Part shown: piece by piece, positions 1-8,250 of the stretch
How the letters are laid out: each line of letters starts with the position of its first letter
How positions within the stretch are numbered: position 1 is the first letter of the stretch
Virus record (IMG/VR): IMGVR_UViG_3300044846_003613
Location: 1 to 31,213 of that record
Direction: 5' to 3' (one strand)
From: a virus
DNA: 31,213 bases
The notes under the pieces: generated by a model
Database searches by the model: none
Seen by the model: only the letters and a program-made list of their open reading frames with translations
Told to the model about the DNA's origin: nothing
Translations under genes and position numbers: made by a program

Positions 1-441
1 TCGTGGAGCAGCACGAGTGTAATCATCTAAGATAAGTACACCGTTTTCTCCCTTACCGGCAATCCAAGCTGGCTTAGCATAGCTCATACGGCTTTGTCCA
101 TTTGCCTTCCATCCCTGTGCTGCAAAGGAATCCATGACTTTTTCATCAACCCATTTACCTACTGGCTTATCACCTTGCTTAGCAACCATCTGATATTCCT
201 TAACTGGAATTCCTACTAGATCGCCTAGCTCATCAAGTTGAGCCAAGTTTATAATTTCTACATGGTTTATATTTAGCTCTTCAGCTAATTGTTCCACTAC
301 GGAAGTTTTTCCTAATCCTGCTGCACCACAAATGGAAATTGCAACTGGTTTCAATCCATCTTCTTGGATTGCTCTATTGTTTGTAATCAAGTGAGTCAAT
401 GTTTCTTTTAACTCTTTACTGTTCAACTGTACTTTATTCAT
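1..441 (-). CDS. MoxR-family AAA+ ATPase (C-terminus cut by window edge)
   Basis: The frame is open from an ATG at 441 to the left edge, 147 codons without a stop, so only the N-terminal part is present. A Walker A motif GAAGLGKTS lies near residues 39-47 and a Walker B-like VLILDDYTRA lies near the cut end. Spacing and wording resemble MoxR-type AAA+ proteins, which work as chaperone-like partners of VWA-domain proteins. The third gene upstream in the same direction (656-1903) has exactly such a VWA domain, which supports the call. Only 5 bases separate this start from the preceding stop, so the genes are probably co-transcribed. The client is unknown. Sensor and arginine-finger motifs lie outside the window. 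Confidence 0.8.
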   Translation of the reverse strand, partial: MNKVQLNSKELKETLTHLITNNRAIQEDGLKPVAISICGAAGLGKTSVVEQLAEELNINHVEIINLAQLDELGDLVGIPVKEYQMVAKQGDKPVGKWVDEKVMDSFAAQGWKANGQSRMSYAKPAWIAGKGENGVLILDDYTRAAPR

Positions 442-446
442 AACTC

Positions 447-656
447 TTAATTTAATGGTACTCCCTTGTTTGTGTAATATTCAATCAATTCTATTTTGTG
501 CTGTAAAGCAAGAATTGGAGTCATTGCATCTGCCTCCCAATAGAACGGTGTTCTAACCGTCCTCCAATCTTCTAGATCAAAGTGTTTTGTAAGTTGCGCA
601 AACCTATCTCGCAGTGCTTTTATTGAATGATAATCATGTTTTTCATTATAATCCAT
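447..656 (-). CDS. Small protein of unknown function between VWA and MoxR genes
   Basis: This 69-residue charged, aromatic-rich protein has no signal peptide or membrane segment and no family I recognise. Its ATG overlaps the TGA of the VWA gene as ATGA, and its stop is 5 bases before the MoxR start, so it is translationally coupled inside that pair. The tight packing argues that it is real and may be a small accessory of the AAA+/VWA system, but that role is inferred from position only. Confidence 0.7.
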   Translation of the reverse strand: MDYNEKHDYHSIKALRDRFAQLTKHFDLEDWRTVRTPFYWEADAMTPILALQHKIELIEYYTNKGVPLN

Positions 657-1903
657 CAGTTCAATTTAATAGTTTTGCCTGGCAAATGGTCAGTGTCTTG
701 ACATCTTGTAGATAAAACCCACAACATGTTTTTAACTGGCGCATCTGGAGCTGGACATTCTCCATCTGTAAGATAGATTAGTGTTGTATATTTCTTTCTG
801 TGTTGCATGTAATAATCTACAACAGGATTGAAATCTGTGCCTCCTCTTTTTTTAATTACAAGAGGTACATTTGGTCTGTATTTAATTGGATCTTGCATTT
901 GTGTATCAGCAAATATCAATGTGAAATCATGCCCGCATTTGTACATGTGGTGAATTTCATTCATGAATTCTTTGATTTCATCATCAGATACTGAAGCGGA
1001 ACTGTCAATTGCAATTAAGATGTTTGAGAACTCCTGCACTTTTATTCCAAAGTCTAATTCAAAACGCTTGCTTTGTTTTCTTTTGGTTTTGCGCATACTG
1101 TTCTTAGAGCTGTTCCCAATGTATCTTCTTAGATAAGCTCTCCAATTAAACTTTGGTGGTTCAATTTGTTTAAGCTTTTCTAACTTCTGCAGGACTTCTC
1201 TAGGGATTGTACCACGCATCTTTTGTACTTGTTCAACAACTTCGTCTAGCATTACTTCCAATTGCTTGTCAATAAGCTTTTGTTGTGTTTCTGATAGATC
1301 ATCAAAATCGTCCCATTGGTGATCTGGTACACGCATGTTACTTGAACCTTGACCACTAACTTGCATCGTACCGTTGGCAATAGCATCTTTTATGGCATCA
1401 AGTAAACTTTGTCCTTGTCCTTGACCTTGCCCTTGTCCGTTACCAGATCCTGGTCCTTGTCCGTCATCAGCACGGTTTAGTTTTTCATAATAGATATTGG
1501 TGCCTTCTTCCGGAAGCAAATCATATCCTTTATCAATAAACTTTTCTAGTGTACAACCATCTGGTGGCAGATAAGACTCAGGAATCTTTTGATTGATTTC
1601 AATATCTTGAGCAATATTTGCAAGCTCATGACTTTTAAGATGCTTGTATTCTGTAATATGAAAGAATGCAATGTGCATCAATTCATGCTGAAGCAACCCT
1701 TTCTTGTGTTCTTCAGATAATGTTTGCCAAAATTCCGGATTGATATACAACTTGTAGTTGATTCCTTCTAGTCCAACACCGGCTGTTGGTACTTTTGTTG
1801 TCCATTCTTTGTTAAGATTTAGAAGCAGTAATCCATAAAATGGCTGTTCTAACATCAAATCTTTACAAATCTTTGTGAGATTTTGTTGGAGTTGTGCTGA
1901 CAT
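656..1903 (-). CDS. VWA-domain protein with N-terminal metallopeptidase-like domain (DUF2201/COG3864 type)
   Basis: The 415-residue protein has two parts. The N-terminal part carries a zinc-binding HELMH motif at residues 73-77, followed by NIAQDIEIN near 96-104 that could supply the third ligand, as in putative VWA-like metallopeptidases of the DUF2201 group. A low-complexity Gly/Gln linker (about 148-165) follows. The C-terminal part is a von Willebrand A fold with MIDAS residues DSSAS (300-304), GGTDF (354-358) and TDGE (379-382). Proteins of this build are usually found next to MoxR-type AAA+ ATPases, as here. The pair probably remodels or cleaves a host or virion protein complex, but the substrate cannot be seen. 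Confidence 0.85.
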   Translation of the reverse strand: MSAQLQQNLTKICKDLMLEQPFYGLLLLNLNKEWTTKVPTAGVGLEGINYKLYINPEFWQTLSEEHKKGLLQHELMHIAFFHITEYKHLKSHELANIAQDIEINQKIPESYLPPDGCTLEKFIDKGYDLLPEEGTNIYYEKLNRADDGQGPGSGNGQGQGQGQGQSLLDAIKDAIANGTMQVSGQGSSNMRVPDHQWDDFDDLSETQQKLIDKQLEVMLDEVVEQVQKMRGTIPREVLQKLEKLKQIEPPKFNWRAYLRRYIGNSSKNSMRKTKRKQSKRFELDFGIKVQEFSNILIAIDSSASVSDDEIKEFMNEIHHMYKCGHDFTLIFADTQMQDPIKYRPNVPLVIKKRGGTDFNPVVDYYMQHRKKYTTLIYLTDGECPAPDAPVKNMLWVLSTRCQDTDHLPGKTIKLN

Positions 1904-2285
1904 TTAACTGTGGTATTTGTAATTTAAGTGACTTTCTTGCATCTGTTGTCCAACTATGTGACATTAGACTGTATAAGTATTCATTGTAATATGCAAAGAA
2001 CTTTTCTACGCTGAGTGCTGAAGGATAATTTACTTGAATGAAACTTACCATCTGTGATAAATTTTCTAGTGCTGGCTTTATTGCATTCCAACCTAACAAC
2101 TCAGTCATTTTTGCATAAAGGTCTTTATCAACTTTGATTTTATCTTTAATTGGCTCCATAGTTAAGTACCAATACAAGACATTTTCTTGTTTTAAAAGAG
2201 TGATCAAACTGAGTTGAGCAAGATTATGATTTTCTGGATCTTCTGAATCAAGAAGTCTTTTGATTTTTTTCTCTTGAGAGTGCAT
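1863..2285 (-). CDS. Hypothetical protein, 140 residues
   Basis: I choose the Met at 2285 (MHSQEKK) rather than the upstream Met at 2351, because the longer start would overlap the primase frame by about 100 bases. With this start the overlap is 38 bases. It also overlaps the VWA gene by 41 bases at its 3' end. The protein is helical and rich in Leu, Lys and aromatic residues, with no motif I recognise. Its place between the primase and the VWA protein suggests either a replication helper or part of the MoxR/VWA group. Confidence 0.65.
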   Translation of the reverse strand: MHSQEKKIKRLLDSEDPENHNLAQLSLITLLKQENVLYWYLTMEPIKDKIKVDKDLYAKMTELLGWNAIKPALENLSQMVSFIQVNYPSALSVEKFFAYYNEYLYSLMSHSWTTDARKSLKLQIPQLNVSTTPTKSHKDL

Positions 2286-3246
2286 TTTTAAAAATTGGAA
2301 TAAAAAATACTTTTGTGCTAGAAACACCATGCTGTTTAACACATTCAGCAATATCTTTTTCTACATTGAAATAGATGTAAGGGATACCATAAAGCTCTTC
2401 ATAATGCTTCATTGCTTTCATGCCTGCAATATCGTTGTCAAACATTGTGAATACATGCTTGTAGCTTTGGCGATACTTGTCAATTTGCGTTTGAGTGATA
2501 GTAACATTCTCGCTGTCGGGAGCCACAAGCTCAATGTCTTTGAACTTGAGTGCTTTGAATGCACCAATATCTTTGAGAGATGATGCAATGATTAAGCAAC
2601 GAGCATTGTAAGTGAGTTGTTCTTCACCTTGCGTACACTCTTTGAGCTTCATGAACTTTGCTTCTTTACGCGTTGGCTGGTAAATCTTGTACAGTTCTCC
2701 TGCATTATTGAAATAACCGTAGCACATGTTTTGAGCAAAATCCATTTCTTTTATTGTTTCCCCCTTAGTGATTGTCATAGTAAAAGACGCTATTGGTTTT
2801 ATGTTGTAGGTTTTTAGGAATGAACCACCTATTCCAAATTGTTTCCAGAACTCCGCGTCTGCATTTGTCCATTTGCGGATTTTAAACTTAGTGACTTCTT
2901 TTGTAACCTTTTCAGCTGTGTTAATGTAATTAGGGATTTCTGAATCATTTTTAAAAAGCTCAAGGATTTTTCTGTAGCCATCTTGTCTATCTGAAAGGTT
3001 GTAAATTTCTAGCACTATATCAACAGCATCACCATAATTTCCAGAAGAGAAGTCTTTGAATCTATATATTTGTTCATCATCTGAGAAAAACAAAATCATT
3101 GATGGATCATTATCTTGTGAGTTAAAGATAGATTTTATCTTAACTGATTGACCGTCTAATGCTTCTTCAAGATTTAGAATTCTTTCCATGATCCTATTAC
3201 TCGGTATTGGAAAGTTTTTATTAGTGTAATAAACTGTGTGTATCAT
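2248..3246 (-). CDS. DNA primase with TOPRIM domain (DnaG-like, phage type)
   Basis: The 332-residue protein begins with a segment holding YRFKDFSSGNYGDAVDIV (61-78), which resembles the region after the zinc-binding fold of phage primases, but no cysteine zinc ligands are seen. A TOPRIM domain follows: LIIASSLKD (218-226) replaces the classic EGxxD motif, as in many phage primases that read (T/S)SSLKD, and FDND (269-272) supplies the acidic pair. It would make RNA primers for lagging-strand synthesis with the DnaB-type helicase at 5424-6419. Being split from the helicase differs from T7 gp4. It follows a terminator and lies in the replication block. Confidence 0.8.
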   Translation of the reverse strand: MIHTVYYTNKNFPIPSNRIMERILNLEEALDGQSVKIKSIFNSQDNDPSMILFFSDDEQIYRFKDFSSGNYGDAVDIVLEIYNLSDRQDGYRKILELFKNDSEIPNYINTAEKVTKEVTKFKIRKWTNADAEFWKQFGIGGSFLKTYNIKPIASFTMTITKGETIKEMDFAQNMCYGYFNNAGELYKIYQPTRKEAKFMKLKECTQGEEQLTYNARCLIIASSLKDIGAFKALKFKDIELVAPDSENVTITQTQIDKYRQSYKHVFTMFDNDIAGMKAMKHYEELYGIPYIYFNVEKDIAECVKQHGVSSTKVFFIPIFKNALSREKNQKTS

Positions 3247-3251
3247 AATGA

Positions 3252-3288
3252 GAATAAAAAAAGGCGGGCTAAATTAATAACCCGCCTT
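3252..3288 (-). terminator. Rho-independent terminator after the ssDNA-binding protein gene
   Basis: On the minus strand, AAGGCGGG pairs with CCCGCCTT around a 12-base loop and is followed directly by a run of T. It sits between the ssDNA-binding protein gene and the primase gene, so it could trim or attenuate read-through between the abundant binding protein and the primase. Confidence 0.9.
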
Positions 3289-3304
3289 GTGTTATTGGAA
3301 AAAA

Positions 3305-4063
3305 TTAATCCTCCATGTCAAACAACTCGCTGTCATCTAACTCATCTGCATCATCAAACGGACTGTCCGCAGGCGCGTTAGCAAATTCGTCATCCTCGTC
3401 ATCAACTCCGTCATTAAGAGCTGCATTTTCTGTTACAGCTTTAGACTTTGTAATGTGAACTGTTGGATCAAACTTGGTAACTAATCCACCTTCAATTGCA
3501 AATGGAGAGGCTGCATCTTTTTTCTCTGGCAACCACATGTAGTATACTGTGTATCCAGCAGAATTTTGACCTTCTGTAGCACCAATACACCAAGAGAAGT
3601 ATTTCTCTTTAAGCAATCCTGAACGAATGATACCAGAGAACATTTGTTCCCAAGTGTCAAACTTACCATCGTTGTCTTCCAACCATGTATCAGCACCAAC
3701 TTCAGACAACAATTTTTGCAAGAACTCAAGAATTTTTGCAGATGCCAAAATCTTGTATGGCTTTCCTGTTTTCTTAGAAGTACCTTCACTTGTTCTGATT
3801 GGCCAGTTAGAGAACTGAATCTTTTTAGTTTGACCTAAATGCTGACCTTTACTTGGATCACCAAACACTTTGTCAAAACCTACGAAGTCCCCACCAATTG
3901 GTTTGCTTTCCAATTCAATAAAGATTTTGTACTCAGGATTCTTTGGATCCTTTGGAGTTTTTACTTGTTCAATAGACAAGTTGTTGATTTTTGCTACAAC
4001 ATTACCTGGCTTTAATTCTTTGGAGATGTGATTTTTCTTAACTCCTTTAGTTGAAATAGACAT
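3305..4063 (-). CDS. Single-stranded DNA-binding protein (acidic-tail type)
   Basis: This 252-residue protein has a mixed alpha/beta core with many aromatic and lysine residues (for example FSNWPIRTSEG near 84-94 and YTVYYMW further on), then a strongly acidic disordered tail with repeated Asp/Glu ending in SELFDMED. Such a tail, used to contact polymerase, helicase and primase, is typical of phage ssDNA-binding proteins of the gp2.5/gp32 kind. Its neighbours are a Sak4-like ATPase upstream and the primase downstream. I infer the function from tail and context; no OB-fold signature can be proved by eye. The start lies in A-rich sequence without a Shine-Dalgarno motif. Confidence 0.7.
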   Translation of the reverse strand: MSISTKGVKKNHISKELKPGNVVAKINNLSIEQVKTPKDPKNPEYKIFIELESKPIGGDFVGFDKVFGDPSKGQHLGQTKKIQFSNWPIRTSEGTSKKTGKPYKILASAKILEFLQKLLSEVGADTWLEDNDGKFDTWEQMFSGIIRSGLLKEKYFSWCIGATEGQNSAGYTVYYMWLPEKKDAASPFAIEGGLVTKFDPTVHITKSKAVTENAALNDGVDDEDDEFANAPADSPFDDADELDDSELFDMED

Positions 4064-4095
4064 AACTTTTCTTTTTACTAGTTAATAATTACTGT

Positions 4096-4896
4096 TTACT
4101 TAATATAGATTTGGTCCCAATGAGTAACCAAATTATCCTTCTCATCATACTCGGAGATAAGAACTTCTTTTCCTTCTAATCTTTTGATTTTACAACCAGC
4201 TAAGACATCATCACTTGGCAAGAAACATAAGTAGTTTGCTTTACCAATGCGTGTCATATATGCAATGGCTTGTGCTTCCGCTGAAATAGATTGTTTGTTT
4301 TTACCAATCAAATTTACATCATGTGATGTCAATTCCGCACCTTCTTTTAGGATGTTGGTTTCTTTGACATGCGCAATGTAAATAATATTATCAGCACATT
4401 CTTCAATCATTTTGGTGATTTGCTTGAATGCTTGACGCAAATACTGATAGCCTGAACCATTTGGTAAGAACAAAATGTTGGTGTATTTAGCTTTACCACA
4501 TGTAGGTAATAACTTACCTGTAGCTTCATCTTTTTTAATCCAACTGTCTTTACCCATAGGAGTCTTCATGTAAATCCGTTCTGCTTCCAGAACACATAAG
4601 TCTTCCAATTTGGTTAAGGTGTCAATTGCAATATACTGATACGGCTTACCTGCAGATTTGATTTTCTGTAGGACAACTTTCAAGTCATTCAGTGTTGGGA
4701 CATACATCACCATACCATCTGCGGTTTGAATTTTGTCTTCAAGATTAATCACTAAGCAATTTTCCAATGCAGCAATTGCAGTAGTTTTACCAATCTTTGG
4801 TTTACCAAAAACTAATAATGGACTTGGGTTTTTTAGCTTACTTTTAGTAGGCTTAGTTGGGAGGATAAATCCATCCGCTTCTTTTTCATCACTCAT
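4096..4896 (-). CDS. RecA-fold ATPase, Sak4-like recombination protein (AAA_24 type)
   Basis: The 266-residue protein has Walker A GKPKIGKTT (31-39), a Walker B-like YIAIDTLTK (88-96) and the phrase IIYIAHVKE further on, the order seen in phage Sak4/AAA_24 NTPases. These are single-domain RecA relatives that load annealing or recombination proteins on ssDNA. It lies directly upstream of the ssDNA-binding protein gene, with which Sak4 proteins commonly act. No obvious DNA-binding extension is seen. A related Rad51/RecA-core function cannot be excluded. Confidence 0.75.
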   Translation of the reverse strand: MSDEKEADGFILPTKPTKSKLKNPSPLLVFGKPKIGKTTAIAALENCLVINLEDKIQTADGMVMYVPTLNDLKVVLQKIKSAGKPYQYIAIDTLTKLEDLCVLEAERIYMKTPMGKDSWIKKDEATGKLLPTCGKAKYTNILFLPNGSGYQYLRQAFKQITKMIEECADNIIYIAHVKETNILKEGAELTSHDVNLIGKNKQSISAEAQAIAYMTRIGKANYLCFLPSDDVLAGCKIKRLEGKEVLISEYDEKDNLVTHWDQIYIK

Positions 4897-4908
4897 CTCA
4901 ATTACTAT

Positions 4909-5427
4909 TTACTTTTTTACTATTTCATTTAGCCATTTCTTCATACTCACTGGCTTACCTGTAAGTATTGCAGCTAAATCCCTAATTGTTAACTGGTCAA
5001 TTGGCAAGTCCTGATCCGGATCCGGCATATCAAACTCATCTAGGTCAGATGCTTCCGTTGAACAAACAATAAGTTCTTCTACAGGAATAATGTATCTGAT
5101 TGTATGGTTTGCTGAATGTGGTTCAGTAACTCTATATTCTGAAGCATAGTGCGGATTGTATTTCCATTTGTACAATGTGCGCGACTGGTCTTCTGAATCG
5201 TAATCTCTGCTCACAAATTCTGTGTAGATGTCTTCTCCCTTTTCAATTTCACTTGGAAAGAAAGATATAACTCTTTCACCTGAATCATAATAAGCCATCT
5301 TAGGAGAAAAGACTGGATCTTTTACTCCAAATTTAGCAAATGCTTTTTTGTGATAAGATTTTAAAATCTCAATTTTTGCCTTTTTGTCTAGCGTTTCATT
5401 TGTGTTTTTCTTTGTGTTTATACTCAT
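4909..5427 (-). CDS. Hypothetical protein in replication block, 172 residues
   Basis: No family is recognised. The N-terminus is Lys-rich, the middle holds aromatic-rich beta-like segments, and residues near 130-140 are acidic (DLDEFDMPDPDQD). Its start overlaps the end of the DnaB-type helicase gene by 4 bases and its stop is 12 bases before the Sak4-like gene, so it is part of the same transcript. A helicase loader or recombination accessory is possible from position only. Confidence 0.75.
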   Translation of the reverse strand: MSINTKKNTNETLDKKAKIEILKSYHKKAFAKFGVKDPVFSPKMAYYDSGERVISFFPSEIEKGEDIYTEFVSRDYDSEDQSRTLYKWKYNPHYASEYRVTEPHSANHTIRYIIPVEELIVCSTEASDLDEFDMPDPDQDLPIDQLTIRDLAAILTGKPVSMKKWLNEIVKK

Positions 5428-6419
5428 TTCTTTTTAGTTTGAATTGGTTGTTGATCTTGACCAGGTGTTTCCATTTCACTAATTAGCATGTTATGAAACT
5501 CTGCTTTGAAGAAACTCATACCTACTTCACCATTTCTGGATTTAATCCAATGGAGAACAAGCGTGTTATCATCTTCAATTATGAATCTATCTGGCCCATA
5601 ATAGCTAATAAATCTTTTGGCTGGTCTGTTAATTCCTACAACTAAATCTGCATGTTGGACAAGTCCATCACCCCCATATATATCAGACTCTAAAATGTAG
5701 TTGCCGTATTTACCATTCTCATTTCTTTCCGGTCTGTCCGTGTCCCTGTTTAACTGGGTAAGTAGAATGAATGCAATAGGGAATTTCTTTTTTAGCTCTG
5801 TACATACTTCACCAAGATTTGCTAATGTTTCCTGCTTAGAGGCTTCATCTGCATCTTTCTTGATTAATACGGAGTGGTCAAGGGTAACGACAGTGTTTTG
5901 GTATTTAATCTTACCGCTGTCGTCAGATACTGAGTACTCTTTCATGTACTCAATGATCTCAGTTCTAAATTGTTTTACCGTTACTGATTCATCAACAATG
6001 TCAATTGGATACTTAGATGCTTCTTTAGCATATTTGTGACATAGATCAATTATATCATCTGATACAACAATATCTTCTTCTTCTGCACTACACAAGTATC
6101 TATAAGTTTCTTTGGTAACTGATGAAAACTCTCTGAGTTTTGTTGTTCTTCCAAACATTTCCAATTGAAACTGTAGTACTCTGATGTTGAGTCCAGGGTT
6201 TAATTTAAAACCTTCTCTTACAATTTGGTCAACCATTAATGTTTTACCTGATGCAGGTCTAGCACCTATAACAGTAATGGTATTAAACTCAAGACCATTT
6301 AAAGTTGCCGCATTAAATTTTGGCCATGGAGTTTTGTAACTTGGAATTAATCCTTGTTGCTTACCTTTCATGTATTTAAGCGCATCTTTGTAATGCTCTT
6401 TGTGGCTTTTCCACTTCAT
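5424..6419 (-). CDS. Replicative DNA helicase, DnaB C-terminal domain type
   Basis: The 331-residue protein consists almost only of the RecA-like motor of DnaB helicases. Walker A is GARPASGKT (52-60). VLQFQLEM (81-88) is the motif read FSLEM in bacterial DnaB. Walker B is VVTLDHS (177-183) and the sensor is LLTQLNR (219-225). The C-terminal part has GGDGLVQHADLV (249-260), the usual hexamer-interface region. The N-terminal DnaB domain is absent, as is common in phages. It should unwind the fork with the separate TOPRIM primase at 2248-3246. It overlaps both neighbours by 4 bases. Confidence 0.85.
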   Translation of the reverse strand: MKWKSHKEHYKDALKYMKGKQQGLIPSYKTPWPKFNAATLNGLEFNTITVIGARPASGKTLMVDQIVREGFKLNPGLNIRVLQFQLEMFGRTTKLREFSSVTKETYRYLCSAEEEDIVVSDDIIDLCHKYAKEASKYPIDIVDESVTVKQFRTEIIEYMKEYSVSDDSGKIKYQNTVVTLDHSVLIKKDADEASKQETLANLGEVCTELKKKFPIAFILLTQLNRDTDRPERNENGKYGNYILESDIYGGDGLVQHADLVVGINRPAKRFISYYGPDRFIIEDDNTLVLHWIKSRNGEVGMSFFKAEFHNMLISEMETPGQDQQPIQTKKK

Positions 6420-6967
6420 AAGATTTTGGTTTTAAAGTATTTCTCTTTGGTGTAACTTTCATTGTTGACTATCTTGTCACAGTAGTCAGCTAAATCAGAA
6501 TGCACCGTCCTTGTTCCATCATCTTTGCGGATGAAATACAAGGCTGTTCTCATATACAGAAAGTTTTTAGCGCGATATTCAGATACATACATGATTGTTG
6601 CATCATGGATAACTTGCCATGAGTAATTGTAATTCTCAAAAAACCATCTGAAATTAGTTTCAATGTTCTTTTTATTACCTCTGGCGTATTTGCCATTGGG
6701 TAACTTAGTTGTGGGGAATATCTCTATGTAATCATCAATTTGATTTTGATACTCTGCTCCCATTAGATCATCTAACTTTAGCTTCTTTTTTGTTGCAAAC
6801 AATTCATCAATGCTTTTTAGAATTTTAAACTCACGGCTATCTTCTGGAAGATCTCCCATAGTGTAATCTAAATAGATTTGAATGTACTGTTTTACAGTAA
6901 TCTTATGGTACTTTAGTCTTTCAAATAGACTACTTTGCTTCAGATTATTTTTCATAGAAAGGACCAC
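6416..6967 (-). CDS. Hypothetical phage protein, 183 residues
   Basis: Two starts are possible, the Met at 6967 and a second at 6955 (MKNNLK); the second fits the usual lysine-rich beginnings here. The protein is helical and aromatic-rich with no known motif. The most ordered stretch is around residues 115-160, with WQVIHDATIMYVSE and then FIRKDDGTR. It overlaps the helicase gene by 4 bases, which ties it to replication. Confidence 0.75.
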   Translation of the reverse strand: MVLSMKNNLKQSSLFERLKYHKITVKQYIQIYLDYTMGDLPEDSREFKILKSIDELFATKKKLKLDDLMGAEYQNQIDDYIEIFPTTKLPNGKYARGNKKNIETNFRWFFENYNYSWQVIHDATIMYVSEYRAKNFLYMRTALYFIRKDDGTRTVHSDLADYCDKIVNNESYTKEKYFKTKIL

Positions 6968-6982
6968 TAATATACAAAACTT

Positions 6983-7579
6983 TTACCAATTGATGGTAGA
7001 AATGTCTTTACTTTCTAGTATTGAATTTACATTTTCAGCAAACAATTTGTGCAGTTTATTTGAATTCCAAATAGCATGTGATTGCTCTGGTAAAAACACT
7101 TTGTTTCCGTGTGTATCTTCAGTTATTAACTCTGAAAAATCACTTGCTTCAAAACCAACAAAGACATATACGATGTCAGGTATGTTTGAAACTAAGTAGT
7201 CAATGAAATAGATGTTAAACATTCTCCAGTCTTCCATCATTTGATCTGTTCCTACAGCTGTTCTTGATAGATTGTAGAACATTACACCTTGATTGGATAA
7301 AAGTTCTTGAGATACAAAGTCTGATGGAAATTCTACAGGTCCTTTAGAAATCACTAATACTTTCAAATCAACTGGACTTACTTTGATAAAGTCGTCAAAC
7401 CAAGATTTCATTGGAGGCGTGAATGGTTTACCAGTGGATACACCAGCAATAAGTTTGTCTAACATTTTTTCAAATGTAGGTTTATCAAATTCCTGCAATA
7501 GGAACTTACTCCACGGGAAGTCCCCGTATTTTTCTTTCTGTTTATTTATTATATCTTTGGAGTTAATTTTTGAACTCAT
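6983..7579 (-). CDS. Uracil-DNA glycosylase-fold protein with altered active site
   Basis: From the Met at 7579 the protein is 198 residues. Its order of motifs follows family-1 UDG: KVLVISKGP (73-81) where UDG has VILGQDPYH, then NQGVMFYNLSRTAVG (96-110) for GVLLLNTVLTVRAG, DWRMF (117-121) for GWETFT, DIVYVFVG (135-142) for VVFLLWGS, and an ending FAENVNSIL like HFSKANQYL. The catalytic Asp/His of GQDPYH and the HPSP loop are not kept, so it may bind rather than excise uracil, or be a repurposed fold. A longer start at 7615 exists but would cross the opposite gene. The ATG at 7579 forms a CATG with the divergent gene. Confidence 0.6.
   Translation of the reverse strand: MSSKINSKDIINKQKEKYGDFPWSKFLLQEFDKPTFEKMLDKLIAGVSTGKPFTPPMKSWFDDFIKVSPVDLKVLVISKGPVEFPSDFVSQELLSNQGVMFYNLSRTAVGTDQMMEDWRMFNIYFIDYLVSNIPDIVYVFVGFEASDFSELITEDTHGNKVFLPEQSHAIWNSNKLHKLFAENVNSILESKDISTINW
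7552..7559 (+). promoter_or_regulatory. Candidate Bacteroidota -7 element for the lone plus-strand gene
   Basis: TATCTTTG matches the Bacteroidota TAnnTTTG -7 consensus and ends 18 bases before the ATG at 7578. I see no perfect -33 TTTG. It lies inside the 5' end of the minus-strand UDG-like gene. Confidence 0.4.
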
Positions 7580-7880
7580 GGCTAAAAAAATTTTTACTGT
7601 TATTAAAGATGACACTGTTGTGCAGATTGATGTATCTGGTGCGTATTACAACCGTGTTGTTGATTTGATGACAAAGCTGTTAGAAAAACAACCGGATCTT
7701 AAACAAACTCTTATCAACATTGATACACCTACTAATGAAACTCCGCTTACTATTTCTGAAGCTGTCATTCAAACATATATGATGCTTGTGAAGACGGTAG
7801 AAGAAGCGGCAAGTAAGGATTTGAAAAAGCACACACAAGAGATTGAATTAGAAATCAAAGAAGATCCTTCCGAAAGTTAA
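7578..7880 (+). CDS. Lone plus-strand small protein within minus-strand block, 100 residues
   Basis: This is the only convincing plus-strand gene left of 22.9 kb. It starts MAKKIFTVIKDD and is an alpha/beta then helical acidic protein without a recognised domain. No alternative minus-strand gene occupies 7616-7854, which supports it. Its ATG shares the tetramer CATG with the start of the minus-strand UDG-like gene, so the two genes diverge from the same four bases. Its 3' end overlaps the convergent gene at 7855-8250 by 26 bases. A separate promoter (TATCTTTG) lies just upstream, so it could be expressed on a different schedule from its neighbours. Confidence 0.75.
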   Translation: MAKKIFTVIKDDTVVQIDVSGAYYNRVVDLMTKLLEKQPDLKQTLINIDTPTNETPLTISEAVIQTYMMLVKTVEEAASKDLKKHTQEIELEIKEDPSES

Positions 7881-8250
7881 TGTTGAGGAAGTCCCCAATC
7901 AAATACATTTTTTCAATGACATCTGACAAGTTTTGTCTTGACATATCTGCAAATGACTTATAGTATTTCTTCTGGTCCACATAATAAGTCAAACCGCATT
8001 GATCTTTGATGTCTTTTTTAGTTTTCTTAATGTCCTCACCTGTTTCATCTGAGATTTCTTTAATCATTACATGGATCTTTGCAAGCTGAGCTTTGGTATT
8101 GTTAGGCTCAACCGCTTCCATAATACATTCTATCTCATCATCTTCAGTCAACTCGCGTATGAATTGATTGAATCTTGTTTTCATCAGACCATCTTTAGGA
8201 ATAAGTTTTCCATTTACCATTTTGAATTTGATGATACAGGTCTTTTTCAT
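7855..8250 (-). CDS. NinB-like small phage protein (tentative)
   Basis: This 131-residue protein begins with a beta-rich KKTCIIKFKMVNGKLIP segment and continues with KAQLAKIHVMIKEISDETGE, then a DIKKTKKDIKDQCG helix and a C-terminal helix SRQNLSDVIEKMY. This layout (Gln-rich helix, xxTGxDxxxxKxxxK, then a Ser-led helix) is the one seen in phage recombination proteins of the NinB kind and relatives. The match is by layout only. It overlaps the upstream gene by 4 bases and converges with the plus-strand gene. Confidence 0.65.
   Translation of the reverse strand: MKKTCIIKFKMVNGKLIPKDGLMKTRFNQFIRELTEDDEIECIMEAVEPNNTKAQLAKIHVMIKEISDETGEDIKKTKKDIKDQCGLTYYVDQKKYYKSFADMSRQNLSDVIEKMYLIGDFLNINFRKDLL

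Noticed and set aside
2286-2351. Longer start for the 140-residue gene
   Set aside because: It would overlap the end of the primase gene by about 100 bases.
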